Source: CBDAPI01 sp965248635 (lineage in GTDB: Bacteria > Acidobacteriota > UBA6911 > RPQK01 > CBDAPI01). Taken from it: a stretch of DNA of 64,000 nucleotides. The stretch is from NCBI GenBank assembly GCA_965248635.1, contig OZ252114.1:1984001-2048000 (forward strand), read 5' to 3'. The notes below the pieces were generated by a model that saw only the letters and a list, made by a program, of their open reading frames with translations, was not told the origin of the DNA and did no database searches. Below are positions 34,669 through 43,110 of this stretch, piece after piece (position 1 is the first letter of the stretch; every line of letters begins with the position of its first letter). The translations under genes and the position numbers were made by a program.

Positions 34669-34710
34669 TGGAATTTGGAATCTAGAATTTGGGATCTGGA
34701 ATCTGCGAGG
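34669..34710. repeat. Degenerate heptanucleotide repeat (TGGAATC)6
   Basis: Six period-7 units (TGGAATT, TGGAATC, TAGAATT, TGGGATC, TGGAATC, TGCGAGG) lie between two convergent genes. The array overlaps the 3' end of the DMT-like gene, whose last residues (SQIPDPKF) and stop codon are encoded by it. Confidence 0.85.
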
Positions 34711-35215
34711 ACGAAGGAGGAGCAGGGGTCGGCTTGTAATTCGTGACCAGGAATCCCCCCAGGGCCGCCAGCAGGATTCCGGCAATGAACTGCCAGCGCA
34801 GACTTGCCCAACCTCCGGCCGGGGGATGGAGGCTCAGGGCCACGATAGCATTGACGATGGGTGCCCCGGCAAAGACGATGGCCATCACAACGCTGGGGGA
34901 TCCACCGGCTCCGAAGGCGAGAAGGACGCAGAATGCACCCGCCGCGCCGACGATCCCGGCCAGAAAAGACCACAGGATGCCCTGGGCTGGAAAGTTCCAG
35001 GTGGCTCCGTTTCTGACGAGTACAAAGAGCGGAGCCAGCACCGCCGTCACGAAGTAGGCGACTCCCACCAGCAGGAAAGCCTTATACCGACCCTGGGCGG
35101 GGTCGCTCATCGAAATCTGACCGCTGTGCAGCAGCACGCCGTAAAACCCCCAGCACAGTACCGTGCTCAGCGCGAAAACCAGCCATGACAATCCGGCGCC
35201 CTGTGTTGCAGCCAT
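34682..35215 (-). CDS. EamA/DMT-like half-transporter
   Basis: The 177-residue protein starts MAATQGAGLSWLVFALSTV (ATG 35215, preceded by a GGAG-containing sequence) and has five membrane helices, including FLLVGVAYFVTAVLAPLFVLV, ILWSFLAGIVGAAGAFCVLLAF and FIAGILLAALGGFLVTNY. This is about half of a ten-helix EamA drug/metabolite transporter, so it may act as a dimer, as small multidrug-resistance relatives do. Its C-terminal tail SSSQIPDPKF is encoded by the GGAATCT-type 7-mer array, so the original stop was probably upstream. The substrate is unknown. Confidence 0.75.
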   Translation of the reverse strand: MAATQGAGLSWLVFALSTVLCWGFYGVLLHSGQISMSDPAQGRYKAFLLVGVAYFVTAVLAPLFVLVRNGATWNFPAQGILWSFLAGIVGAAGAFCVLLAFGAGGSPSVVMAIVFAGAPIVNAIVALSLHPPAGGWASLRWQFIAGILLAALGGFLVTNYKPTPAPPSSSQIPDPKF

Positions 35216-35308
35216 GCAATGCTCCAAGTCGTTCGATAATCTTCGGGGTAACGGCCGGCTGAAGCGGCCCGCTGGAAAAAAGAGAAGGGTCTCGTCAGGA
35301 ACTCGCCG

Positions 35309-35632
35309 TCACACGTGAAAAGACTCCCCGCAGCCACAGGATCCAGTCACGTTCGGGTTATTGAAGGCAAAACCGGAGCCCGTAGGCGATTCCACGAAGT
35401 CGATCTGGGTGCCGTCCAGATAGAGCATGCTCTGCTCGTCGACATAGACTCGAAAACCGTCCTGCTCCAGCACCTGGTCCCCGTCCTTGGCCTCCTGTTC
35501 GAGAATCAACTTGTACTCGAAACCCGAACAGCCGCCGGCAACGACCGCCACGCGTACTCCCGCAAAGGAGTCTTCCTGAGCCTGGATGAACTCCTTGACT
35601 TTGCCTTCCGCTCTATCAGTCAAACTGATCAT
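35309..35632 (-). CDS. erpA: Iron-sulfur cluster insertion protein ErpA (HesB/IscA family)
   Basis: The 107-residue protein starts MISLTDRAEGKVKEFIQAQ and carries the three conserved cysteines of A-type carriers: GGCSGFEYKL and the C-terminal GSCGCGESF. Other signatures are VYVDEQSMLYLDGTQIDFVE and GFAFNNPNV. A-type carriers bind and pass Fe-S clusters to apo-proteins in the cytoplasm. The length fits ErpA/IscA, and ErpA is the most common call for stand-alone genes of this kind, but IscA/SufA cannot be excluded. No suf or isc genes are adjacent. Confidence 0.9.
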   Translation of the reverse strand: MISLTDRAEGKVKEFIQAQEDSFAGVRVAVVAGGCSGFEYKLILEQEAKDGDQVLEQDGFRVYVDEQSMLYLDGTQIDFVESPTGSGFAFNNPNVTGSCGCGESFHV

Positions 35633-35752
35633 GATCTTGTAACCTCAGATCTAAAGACTCTTTCATTGTAGTTTGGTTTCAAGCTGGATTCCAGATTTAA
35701 GACGCCTGATGGCTATCATTACTACCTCTTGCAGCTGACACGGGGAGATTCC

Positions 35753-37246
35753 TCATCTCTCCGGTCGCTCACGCTCCCGGCTCCTTTTCTTGGTCAGACT
35801 TCCCAGGATTCCCAGGACAAGTGTCATCTCTTCCCGGACAATGTTTCTCAGCCAGGGCGGTCCGGTGAACCAGTTCCCGAGCAGGTACACTGCAGTCGTG
35901 ACCCCGGTGGTCATCAGGCCTCTGAGAAGCATCGAGGTCTCGGTTCCGGCCATGAGTGTGCCGGCTCCCAGTGCCAGGCCCAGAGGTAAGAGCAGCCGTG
36001 TCAGGGGACGCAGCAGCAGTGCGGGAGTGACTCCGGGAATGGCCCATACCAGGAAGGGGATGGTGATCGCAAAGGCGGCCAGTTGACCCAGCGGGGCCCC
36101 CGGGATGCCGAGTTCCGGGACGAGAAAAACCACCAGCAGCAATGTAAGTCCTGCCTGCAGGAAGGTCATGACCATAGCGAACCGGGGCCGTCCAACACCT
36201 TGAAGAGCCGACACGCTGAAACGGCCGATGGCAACCAGGACGGCTCCCAGGGCAAAGACACAGGTGGCTTCCCATGCGGGCAGCCACTTGTCCGTGTAGA
36301 TCGCCTGAATCAGATCTTTCCCGGCAACACTGAGCACACAGAACCAGAGACCGAGAAGAACCACCGAAATGTAAATGTACCGTTTCAGAACACTCTCGAG
36401 CCGGGACGGATCATCCTGGAGTCGGGAGAAATGACTCAATGCAACACGGGTGGCGCTCTGAACCAGAAGCATGGATCTGCCTCCCGTGTCCTGGGCCCAT
36501 TTCATGTAGCCCGCGGCATCCAGTCCCAGCATCCTCGTCACCAGGGTGAGCGTGGCCAATCGGCGCAGACTGCCTCCAACCAGATGAAGTCGAAAGTCCA
36601 GGCCGTTGCGAATCAGATCCATGGTGATTTGCTTGTCGAAGGCAAATCCCAGCGGCGCTCCGGAGATCTGCCTGATGGCCACCGTAGCGGCAAAAAAAGC
36701 TGCAACGTTGCCCCAGATGAAGCTCCAGGCCCCCGCCCCCGTCACAGCCAGCATCAGTATCAGACCTCGGCGGAACAGGGTTTCCAACATACCCACGATC
36801 ACCAGGGGCTGGTAGGTCAGATTGCGCTCCAGGCTGATCTCACAGTTGTGGCGGACGGCACTGAAAAGCAGGACCAAGGAATAGACTCGAATCATCCAGG
36901 AAAGTTGGTGAGGTTCTTGTGCATAAATACCCGCGATACGGTTCGAAAACAGCCATAACAGCGGGACCACTACAGCGCACAGGATGAGCCGGGATGTCAA
37001 TGCAATCTTGAGCGTTGTGACATCCGGCTCGTTTCTGGACTGGATCAGCCTCTGCTTGGCCCCCCAGTCGGTGAAGAGGCCGGCCAGGCCGAAGACCGTG
37101 ATGGTGATGCCATAGAGCCCGAAGTCCCTGGGGTCCAGAATCCGAGCCCGGGCAATTCCGGAAAGGAACTGGATGAAGACCGTGAAGCCCAGTTCGACAC
37201 TGATCAGTCGAACGCTTTTTCGAGCCTGGCGGTTGGGAGAAGTCAT
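35753..37246 (-). CDS. Oligosaccharide flippase family protein (Wzx-like)
   Basis: The 497-residue protein has 12-14 membrane helices and the polysaccharide-biosynthesis pattern of the MOP superfamily: VELGFTVFIQFLSGIARARILDPRDFGLYGI, DWGAKQRLIQSRN, IRVYSLVLLFSAVRHNCEISLERNLTYQPL and ARVALSHFSRLQDDPSRLESVL. Such proteins flip lipid-linked oligosaccharides (O-antigen or exopolysaccharide units) across the inner membrane. No glycosyltransferase cluster is next to it, so it is isolated here. The start codon ATG 37246 opens directly into the basic tail (TSPNRQARKSVRLIS) typical of this family. Confidence 0.88.
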   Translation of the reverse strand: MTSPNRQARKSVRLISVELGFTVFIQFLSGIARARILDPRDFGLYGITITVFGLAGLFTDWGAKQRLIQSRNEPDVTTLKIALTSRLILCAVVVPLLWLFSNRIAGIYAQEPHQLSWMIRVYSLVLLFSAVRHNCEISLERNLTYQPLVIVGMLETLFRRGLILMLAVTGAGAWSFIWGNVAAFFAATVAIRQISGAPLGFAFDKQITMDLIRNGLDFRLHLVGGSLRRLATLTLVTRMLGLDAAGYMKWAQDTGGRSMLLVQSATRVALSHFSRLQDDPSRLESVLKRYIYISVVLLGLWFCVLSVAGKDLIQAIYTDKWLPAWEATCVFALGAVLVAIGRFSVSALQGVGRPRFAMVMTFLQAGLTLLLVVFLVPELGIPGAPLGQLAAFAITIPFLVWAIPGVTPALLLRPLTRLLLPLGLALGAGTLMAGTETSMLLRGLMTTGVTTAVYLLGNWFTGPPWLRNIVREEMTLVLGILGSLTKKRSRERERPER

Positions 37247-37268
37247 AGGCTGCTGTGAGCCGACAGGA

Positions 37269-38324
37269 TCATTGCAGGATCTGAACGGCGGAAGCCTTAA
37301 AGCTCAAGAAAACGGCTTGATTGACTCGTAGCCCGAGCTGGCTCCGGCTTTGAGGTGTAATGACAACCTTGAAGAGGGTTTTCCCGGCCTCAACCTCAAG
37401 ATGGCAAATGGGCCCATTGGGGAGAATCTCCTGTACGCGGCCTCCCAGCACATTGAGAGCGGAGGTCGACCGGGGAGCCACGGTCGACAGAATAATGTCC
37501 TGCGGCTGAATCAGGGCGTAGGCTTTCCCCTCTGATTTGGCGACCACGTGAATGTCCAGATCTCCGGTCTGAAAGAGCGCGCCAAACGACTCCTTGTCAG
37601 TCCTGTCCTGACTGTCCTTTTTCCTCACTGTTCCGGCGAAGATGTTGTCAAGGCCCAGAAAACGAGCAATGTTGGGGCTGGCAGGGGTACGGAAGACAGC
37701 CTCGGGTTCTCCGCTCTGCGCCAGGTTGCCCTCGAGCATGATCCCAACCCGGTCACCGACCTTGAGGCAGTCCTCGAAACTGTGTGTCACCATCAGGCAT
37801 GTGATTCCCAGAGTCGTCTGAACCCGCTTGAAACCCTCGATGACCTGTGCCCGGCCCTGAGGGTCGACGGCGCTGAACGGCTCATCCAGCAGCAACACCC
37901 GGGGACGAACCATGAGAGCCCGGGCCAGAGCGACCAGCTGCCGCTGCCCCCCGCTTAACTCCCAGACCGCCGAGCTCACTACCTGCTGGAGCCCCAGCAG
38001 TGCCACCAGTTGCTCCTGAAATTCACCATCTTTCCGGCCAAAGCCAATGTTCTCGGCAGCACTCAGATGGGGAAACAGGTGAGGTGATTGGAAGAGGATC
38101 GAGATGCCCCGTCCTTCGGGCGGGACCTGGGAGATGTTCAGCCCATTGACCCGGATCTCTCCTTCCTGCAAAGGAAAGAAACCGGCCAGGGTATGAAGAA
38201 GCTGGCTTTTTCCAGCTCCCGTGGGACCCAGCAGGACGAACACCTCACCCTGGTCCACCGTCATCTCCGGCACACTCAGGGAAAAATGTTTCAAGCTGCG
38301 CCTAAAGCCACGAACTTCCAGCAA
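37269..38324 (-). CDS. Tungstate/molybdate ABC transporter ATP-binding protein
   Basis: The 351-residue ATPase has Walker A LLGPTGAGKSQLLH, Q-loop ILFQSPHLFPHLSAAENIGFG, signature ELSGGQRQLVALARAL, Walker B LLLDEPFSAVDPQG and the switch His in LMVTHSFEDC. A C-terminal regulatory region of about 120 residues includes a TOBE-like domain (RVQEILPNGPICHLEVEAG). This fits the ModC/WtpC/CysA group. It overlaps the permease gene by 23 bases and, with the binding protein, completes a minus-strand operon. Oxyanion specificity is inferred from the partner genes. Confidence 0.85.
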   Translation of the reverse strand: MLEVRGFRRSLKHFSLSVPEMTVDQGEVFVLLGPTGAGKSQLLHTLAGFFPLQEGEIRVNGLNISQVPPEGRGISILFQSPHLFPHLSAAENIGFGRKDGEFQEQLVALLGLQQVVSSAVWELSGGQRQLVALARALMVRPRVLLLDEPFSAVDPQGRAQVIEGFKRVQTTLGITCLMVTHSFEDCLKVGDRVGIMLEGNLAQSGEPEAVFRTPASPNIARFLGLDNIFAGTVRKKDSQDRTDKESFGALFQTGDLDIHVVAKSEGKAYALIQPQDIILSTVAPRSTSALNVLGGRVQEILPNGPICHLEVEAGKTLFKVVITPQSRSQLGLRVNQAVFLSFKASAVQILQ

Positions 38325-39072
38325 TCCACCTGCTCCTCGGTTGAACAGCTCTCAGGCAAACAAAGACAATAATGCTCAGGGCGACGAGGATAACGGCTAC
38401 CGGCAAGGCCCCCGCCAGCCCGTGGGAGGTGAACCGGTCGTAGACCAACACCGAAACCACCTTTGGGTTGTAGACGAGGATCACAATCGCGCCGAATTCC
38501 GAGACGCTCCTGGCCCACATCATGAGAGCACCGGCCAGGAGGTTGTTGCGTACCATGGGAAGGCTGACGCGGAAAAAGGTGCGGGTGGGCCCCAGGCCCA
38601 GGGTCCGGGCCGTCCATTCCATTTCTAGGGGGATGCTCCTGAATCCCTCCTGGAGCGGATTGATCAGCAGGGGACTGGCCACGAAAAACATGGCGATCAC
38701 GATACCCGTCCAGTGCCCGACGGGGGTGCCGCGCGATCCCAGTGCTGAGAAGGTCAAGAGCAAAGCGATTCCGGCCACCGGGTGCGGAATCACCAGCGGG
38801 AGGTCCACAAGTCCTTGAATGAAGTGTCTCGTCGGGAACTGGTGGCGGCCCAGGAGGTAGGCGAGGGGAGTTCCCAGAAGCACTCCCAGCAGGGTCGCTG
38901 CCAGGGCGCAAAAAAATGTGAGGCCGAGGGCACTCACGACCTCTCCGTCCAGAAGAGTGCTCCAGACGGCGGTCGGAGAGGTGCCCAGCAACAGGCTCAG
39001 AATTGGCACAACAATGATCAGCAGACAAAGGGCGCTGCAGACAAGGAGAACGGTCTTGGCCAATGAATTCAT
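38302..39072 (-). CDS. Tungstate/molybdate ABC transporter permease
   Basis: The 256-residue protein starts MNSLAKTVLLVCSALCLLIIVV and has six membrane helices. The inner-membrane component signature is visible as EMEWTARTLGLGPTRTFFRVSLPMVRNNLLAGALMMWARSVSEFGAI, the EAA loop that docks onto the ATPase. It resembles ModB/WtpB/CysT. Gene order (binding protein, permease, ATPase) and the overlap with the ATPase gene support one operon. Confidence 0.88.
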   Translation of the reverse strand: MNSLAKTVLLVCSALCLLIIVVPILSLLLGTSPTAVWSTLLDGEVVSALGLTFFCALAATLLGVLLGTPLAYLLGRHQFPTRHFIQGLVDLPLVIPHPVAGIALLLTFSALGSRGTPVGHWTGIVIAMFFVASPLLINPLQEGFRSIPLEMEWTARTLGLGPTRTFFRVSLPMVRNNLLAGALMMWARSVSEFGAIVILVYNPKVVSVLVYDRFTSHGLAGALPVAVILVALSIIVFVCLRAVQPRSRWIAGSSWL

Positions 39073-39080
39073 AGGACAAA

Positions 39081-40016
39081 CTACCTCGCGGAGACGATCT
39101 CTCGAACCGGAATCCCGGTATAGCCCAGTCCCCGGAACAATCCCTGAGCTTCGCTGCTGATCAGGAACTCCAGCAGACTTGCTGCGGCTTCTCGGCCTGG
39201 CCGCAGCAGCGCCACACCGGCTCGGATGGGAGCCCCCTGGATCTCAATCAGGAGCTGTGGATTGTCAGGAGAGGGAATGGGGGTGAAAACACGCGCATAG
39301 ACCTCACTGTAAGCCGGATCCCCAAGCGAGACCTGGGGAGGGAATCTGAGGTAAGGCAGGTTGTTCTGCACAGCCGTGGAAAGGTAAAGGAAAGCAAAGT
39401 CCAGAACTCCGACTTCCAGCAGGGCCACCAGTTCAGAGGACTTGGGGCGCATCCAGCGGGAATCCAGGCGGCTGGACAGAGATCGGTACAGGCCGGGGCG
39501 ATTGTAGTGGATCTCGGCCAGCTTCCACACCAGATGGGCAAAGTAGCCGGCTGGATCACGCGCCGGGTCGGAGATACCGAAAGTGTGACCGAGCAGATTG
39601 GAATACCAGTCATTGCGCCACTCACCTTCGACCCAGCCCGCGCTGCGGGCTCCAGCCAGCACCATCTCGTTCCCGACCAGTTTGTGATATCGGAGGGCTC
39701 GGTCGGGCACGATAAACGGATCCAAAAGCCGATGATCGGCCGTCAGTAGAAGGTCGCAGACCCGGCCCAGGTCCGTCACTTTTCGAATGGCGTCCAGGCT
39801 TCCGGAGGCTTCCGAGTCGATGCGGATGGTGGGATGATTCTCCTCGAAGCGCCGAGCAATCTCCTCGACCAGGCGAGACAGGCTGCCGGCGTGGAACACC
39901 AGCACGCGCTCGTCGGCCTTTCCACAGGAAGCTGCAGCAACGGCCAGCGGAGCGAGCTTCAAGAAAGTCCGCCTCCTGAGTACTGGGACGGGGGTACCTT
40001 GCTCTCGCATTCCCAC
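39081..40016 (-). CDS. wtpA: Substrate-binding protein of tungstate/molybdate ABC transporter (WtpA-like)
   Basis: The 311-residue protein has a twin-arginine-like leader (LRRRTFLKLAPLAVAAASCG) that ends in a possible lipobox cysteine. The mature part follows the ModA/WtpA pattern: LVFHAGSLSRLVEEIARRFEENHPTIRID, CDLLLTADHRLLD, VGNEMVLAGA, GISDPARDPAGYFAHL, and SELVALLEVGVLDFAFLYLSTA. Compared with ModA, the DPARDPAGY segment and overall length favour the tungstate-binding WtpA group. It feeds the permease/ATPase pair encoded downstream. A shorter start two codons in (ATG 40010) is also possible. Confidence 0.8.
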   Translation of the reverse strand: MGMREQGTPVPVLRRRTFLKLAPLAVAAASCGKADERVLVFHAGSLSRLVEEIARRFEENHPTIRIDSEASGSLDAIRKVTDLGRVCDLLLTADHRLLDPFIVPDRALRYHKLVGNEMVLAGARSAGWVEGEWRNDWYSNLLGHTFGISDPARDPAGYFAHLVWKLAEIHYNRPGLYRSLSSRLDSRWMRPKSSELVALLEVGVLDFAFLYLSTAVQNNLPYLRFPPQVSLGDPAYSEVYARVFTPIPSPDNPQLLIEIQGAPIRAGVALLRPGREAAASLLEFLISSEAQGLFRGLGYTGIPVREIVSAR

Positions 40017-40110
40017 ATTCTAATTCGCGAGGTTGGCGACTGTATAATCGGATCGCAGAAGAGTAGAGAAGTTGGTGACGGTTCTTGGCAGCCTTTTTTC
40101 CGGGATCTCG

Positions 40111-40569
40111 ATGTCCGATCCGAAGCACGAGTCATGGATGGAACTGGCCCTGTCCGAAGCCTCCAAGGCCGCTGCCGCGGATGAGGTGCCGGTGGGAGCC
40201 GTGGCCGTGCTGGAGAATCGGCTGGTTGCGGCTGACCACAACCGGAGTCGAGAGCTCTCCGATCCCACCGCCCACGCTGAGATTCTGGTGCTCCGGCAGG
40301 CCGGCCGGGTGCTTGGCAACTATCGACTGAATGATCTCGCCCTGTATGTAACCCTGGAGCCCTGCTCCATGTGCGCGGGGGCGATGATCTGGGCGCGCAT
40401 AGAGAGCCTGGTCTTTGGCGCCTGGGATCAGAAAGCGGGAGCCATTGTGTCGAAAGCCTCGCTCTTCGAGAAGGGTCGCTTCAATCACACCGTGGTGTGG
40501 CAGGGAGGGGTGCTGGAAGAGCGTTGCCAGTCCCTGCTTCAGGATTTCTTTCAGCAGCTTCGAAGCTGA
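40111..40569 (+). CDS. tadA: tRNA adenosine(34) deaminase TadA
   Basis: The 152-residue protein starts MSDPKHESWMELALSEASKAA and has the zinc deaminase motifs PTAHAEILVLRQAG (HAE) and LEPCSMCAGAMIWARI (PCxxC). A RIESLVFGAWDQKAGAI segment is typical of TadA. It converts A34 to inosine in tRNA-Arg(ACG) in the cytoplasm. ATG 40111 agrees with the family start; an upstream in-frame extension does not resemble the family. It precedes a Crp/Fnr-type regulator. Confidence 0.95.
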   Translation: MSDPKHESWMELALSEASKAAAADEVPVGAVAVLENRLVAADHNRSRELSDPTAHAEILVLRQAGRVLGNYRLNDLALYVTLEPCSMCAGAMIWARIESLVFGAWDQKAGAIVSKASLFEKGRFNHTVVWQGGVLEERCQSLLQDFFQQLRS

Positions 40570-40752
40570 CATTTTCTCTCCTTCCAGAAATAGTCGAAAT
40601 TCGCCCCGATTTTCGCATTTTGTGATCTCGCGCATAAAAAATCCGGCCTCAATCTGTTCCCATTTCAAGTGCTGATAACAGGCTAGAGGCTGGAGAAGCT
40701 GTCTGAAACTCCAAGATTTCGGAAGTTGGCAGGGCTTGAAAACAAGGGCACA

Positions 40753-41442
40753 ATGAAGGGTACAGATCTTCAATTTCTAAGCGAGATCCCGCTTTTCGCA
40801 GACTTGTCTGCGGACGAGATCACGCACGTCACGACCCTGTTCGCGGAGAAGCGGTACAAGCGTGGCGCCATCCTCTTCTTCGAAGAAGACACTGGAAACT
40901 ACATGTACGTAGTGAAGTCGGGTCGTGTGAAGGTCTCCCGTGTTCTTCCCAGTGGCAAGGAGATGATTCTGACCTTTCACGACACCGGCGACTATTTCGG
41001 CGAACTCTCCCTGATCGACGGCGGCACCGCCCCGGCTACCGTCACAGCGGTGGTTCCTACCGCAATTCTGGCCATCAACCATCATCGTTTCCGGCAGTTG
41101 ATGCAGAATCCGAAGATCAAAGAAGCCCTGTTGCGGAACCTGTGTGGCCGGCTCCGGGAAGCCTGGGCCCAGGTCGAGGTACTCAGCTTCCACAACGCCA
41201 GCGCCCGGGTCCGGGCCGTGCTCTACCATCTCTGTGAGACCAAGGGGATTCCTACCATTGACGGCACCATGATCAGCCTGCGTCTCACCCACAAACAGAT
41301 CGCGGATCTGATCGGAATCTCTCGGGAGACGGCGACTCGAGTGTTGAGCCAGCTACAGGCGGACGGACTCGTCCGGGTTCGGGCTCGACGCTTTGTGGTG
41401 GGAGACCCCGAAGAACTCCTCGACCTGATGCTGGTGAGATAG
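40753..41442 (+). CDS. Crp/Fnr-family transcriptional regulator
   Basis: The 229-residue protein has an N-terminal cyclic-nucleotide-binding-type domain (FLSEIPLFADLSADEITHV, GAILFFEEDTGNYMYVVKSGRVKVSR, DTGDYFGELSLIDGGTAPATVTA) and a C-terminal winged helix (LTHKQIADLIGISRETATRVLSQLQADGLVRVR). There is no N-terminal cysteine set, so it is not a classic oxygen-sensing FNR; the GELSLIDGG segment partly matches cAMP-binding GE(L)xLL...RxA-type motifs, with APATV in the Arg position. It probably controls stress or energy genes. The spacer 40570-40752 is AT-richer and includes a TTGTGATCTCGCGCATAAA stretch that could be an autoregulatory half-site. Its stop lies just before IS1380 copy B. Confidence 0.88.
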   Translation: MKGTDLQFLSEIPLFADLSADEITHVTTLFAEKRYKRGAILFFEEDTGNYMYVVKSGRVKVSRVLPSGKEMILTFHDTGDYFGELSLIDGGTAPATVTAVVPTAILAINHHRFRQLMQNPKIKEALLRNLCGRLREAWAQVEVLSFHNASARVRAVLYHLCETKGIPTIDGTMISLRLTHKQIADLIGISRETATRVLSQLQADGLVRVRARRFVVGDPEELLDLMLVR

Positions 41443-41507
41443 CTCGGCTGCTAGCCCGGATTATGCAGGAGATCTAAATTCAAGTGAGATTTGGGCCCAG
41501 AAAAAAG

Positions 41508-41568
41508 GCCGTAGCTCTCTGATATAAAAGGGTTTAGAGAAACAAAGACCCTAAACAGGAGCTACGGC
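41508..41568 (+). promoter_or_regulatory. Leader hairpin covering the transposase ribosome binding site (copy B)
   Basis: GCCGTAGCTC at 41508-41517 pairs with GAGCTACGGC at 41559-41568. The 3' arm overlaps AGGAG (41557-41561) and ends one base before the ATG at 41570. It is the same structure as in copy A. Confidence 0.55.
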
Positions 41569-41569
41569 A

Positions 41570-42907
41570 ATGTCAAAAACAGTCTGCCAGAATACCCTGC
41601 CATTTCATAGCCACAGAAACATCACGGCTCGTTTTGATGGGGGGAGCCTCACTTCCGACGCAGGATGGTTGTTGTTTGGATCGCTGGATCGTCAACATCG
41701 ATTGTGCGAGGGCTTCAGTTCCTGTATTTCGGAAAGTCGAGACCAACGCTACATTCGTCATGACCTGTTGAAGTTGATCCGACAACGAGTCTTGCAGATC
41801 GTGGCCGGCTACGAAGACTGTAACGACGCCGATACGCTGCGCTCGGATCCGATGCTCAAGACAGTCTGTGATCAGTTGCCCGAGAGCGATCCCGACTTGG
41901 CCACCCAGCCGACTTTCTCCCGTTTGGAGAACTCCGTCACCAAGAAGGATCTGATGCGTCTGAGCCGGTGGCTGCTAGGCCGTTATGTGCGCTCCCTGAA
42001 GAAGAGACGCCCCAGCAAGATCATCCTGGATCTGGACAGTACCGATGACCACACTCACGGCCAACAGGAGTTCTCCTTCTACCACGGGTATTACCGAAAC
42101 CACATTCTGCATCCTTTGCTGATCTTCGATGCCGCCACGGGAGACCTGGTGTGTGCCATGTTGAGACCTGGCAACAAGGGGGCTGCCTCTCACATCGTGC
42201 CCGTTTTGAAGCGCGTCGTGGAGGCCATCCGACAAGGAGTGGGGACGGATGTCGAGATTGAGATTCGGGCCGACAGCGGCTTTGCCACGCCTCGGCTCTA
42301 CGAGTTCTGTGAAGGTGAAGAGAATAAACTCCAATATGTCATTGGGTTAAGTCGAAACCCTCGCCTGCAGCGAGTGGTCGAGCCGCTGCTGGATTCGACT
42401 CGGCTGAGGTTCGTTGAGCTGGAGGAAAAACAGCGTCAGTTTGACGAGTTTCTTTATCGAGCCCACAGCTGGGATCGATCCCGTCGCGTCATTGTCAAAG
42501 TGGAGGTCGATCAGCGTGGGATCAACCGTCGCTTTGTAGTCACCAACCGGGACGATCTCTGCTCCCAATCACTTTATGACCACTACACAAACCGAGGGCA
42601 GACCGAGAACTTCATCAAGGCCTTTAAGAATCATCTGAGCATGGACCGACTCAGCTGTCATCGATTTCTGGCCAACCAGTTTCGACTCCTCCTGCATGCA
42701 CTGGCTTACCAGATGTTCGTGCGCCTGCGCGACTATCTGCACGGAACCCCCTGGCACAAGCTCGAAATCGAAACCTTACGTCGTCGGGTCCTCAAGATTG
42801 GGGCCCGGATCCGACAAACCACTCGACGCATCTGGGTCCATCTTTCCTCAGCCTTTCCCGAACAACCCCTCTTCCACCTCGTCTTGAGTCGCCTCAACTC
42901 CAGCTAG
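41570..42907 (+). CDS. IS1380-family DDE transposase (copy B)
   Basis: The 445-residue product is identical to that of copy A (MSKTVCQNTLPFHSHRN through VLSRLNSS), although a few silent nucleotide differences occur near the 3' end; antisense readings of the two copies differ there. It includes LDLDSTDDHTHG, RADSGFATPRL and TENFIKAFKN with the presumed DDE triad. The element appears complete. Confidence 0.92.
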   Translation: MSKTVCQNTLPFHSHRNITARFDGGSLTSDAGWLLFGSLDRQHRLCEGFSSCISESRDQRYIRHDLLKLIRQRVLQIVAGYEDCNDADTLRSDPMLKTVCDQLPESDPDLATQPTFSRLENSVTKKDLMRLSRWLLGRYVRSLKKRRPSKIILDLDSTDDHTHGQQEFSFYHGYYRNHILHPLLIFDAATGDLVCAMLRPGNKGAASHIVPVLKRVVEAIRQGVGTDVEIEIRADSGFATPRLYEFCEGEENKLQYVIGLSRNPRLQRVVEPLLDSTRLRFVELEEKQRQFDEFLYRAHSWDRSRRVIVKVEVDQRGINRRFVVTNRDDLCSQSLYDHYTNRGQTENFIKAFKNHLSMDRLSCHRFLANQFRLLLHALAYQMFVRLRDYLHGTPWHKLEIETLRRRVLKIGARIRQTTRRIWVHLSSAFPEQPLFHLVLSRLNSS

Positions 42908-43110
42908 CCTCTCCCAGCTCCCCAAAAAACCGCTTCCTACACACATCGAGGCCCAGATCTGTCTGAAATTCACTCCCCCAAGCATTTCAACCCCCTCGCC
43001 AACCGATATTCTTCGCAAATCCACCGGTCACACGTGCCCGCTTCCGATTTGGGCCACTTCTCAAGTCTTTTTCAATACCCGATTACGGTTCTTGCATAAT
43101 CCGGGCTAGG

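Larger units (their letters stand above)
41451..43109 (+). mobile_element. IS1380-family insertion sequence, copy B
   Basis: The ends CTAGCCCGGATTATGCA (41451-41467) and its complement (43093-43109) match copy A. The orientation is opposite to copy A, and the two bracket a 33.6-kb segment. The 5' half is the same as copy A, but the 3' noncoding part (42908-43092) differs from copy A at many positions. Its right end abuts the first unit of a 141-base direct repeat (43111-43251). Confidence 0.9.

Noticed and set aside
36083..36958. 291-residue plus-strand frame inside the flippase gene
   Set aside because: It is Gln/His-rich antisense of hydrophobic codons, a typical shadow of a membrane protein.
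6159..43109. A composite transposon made by the two IS1380 copies
   Set aside because: The enclosed 33.6 kb is largely core metabolism (recG, rsmD, proBA, tadA), and no common target duplication at the outer edges is evident.
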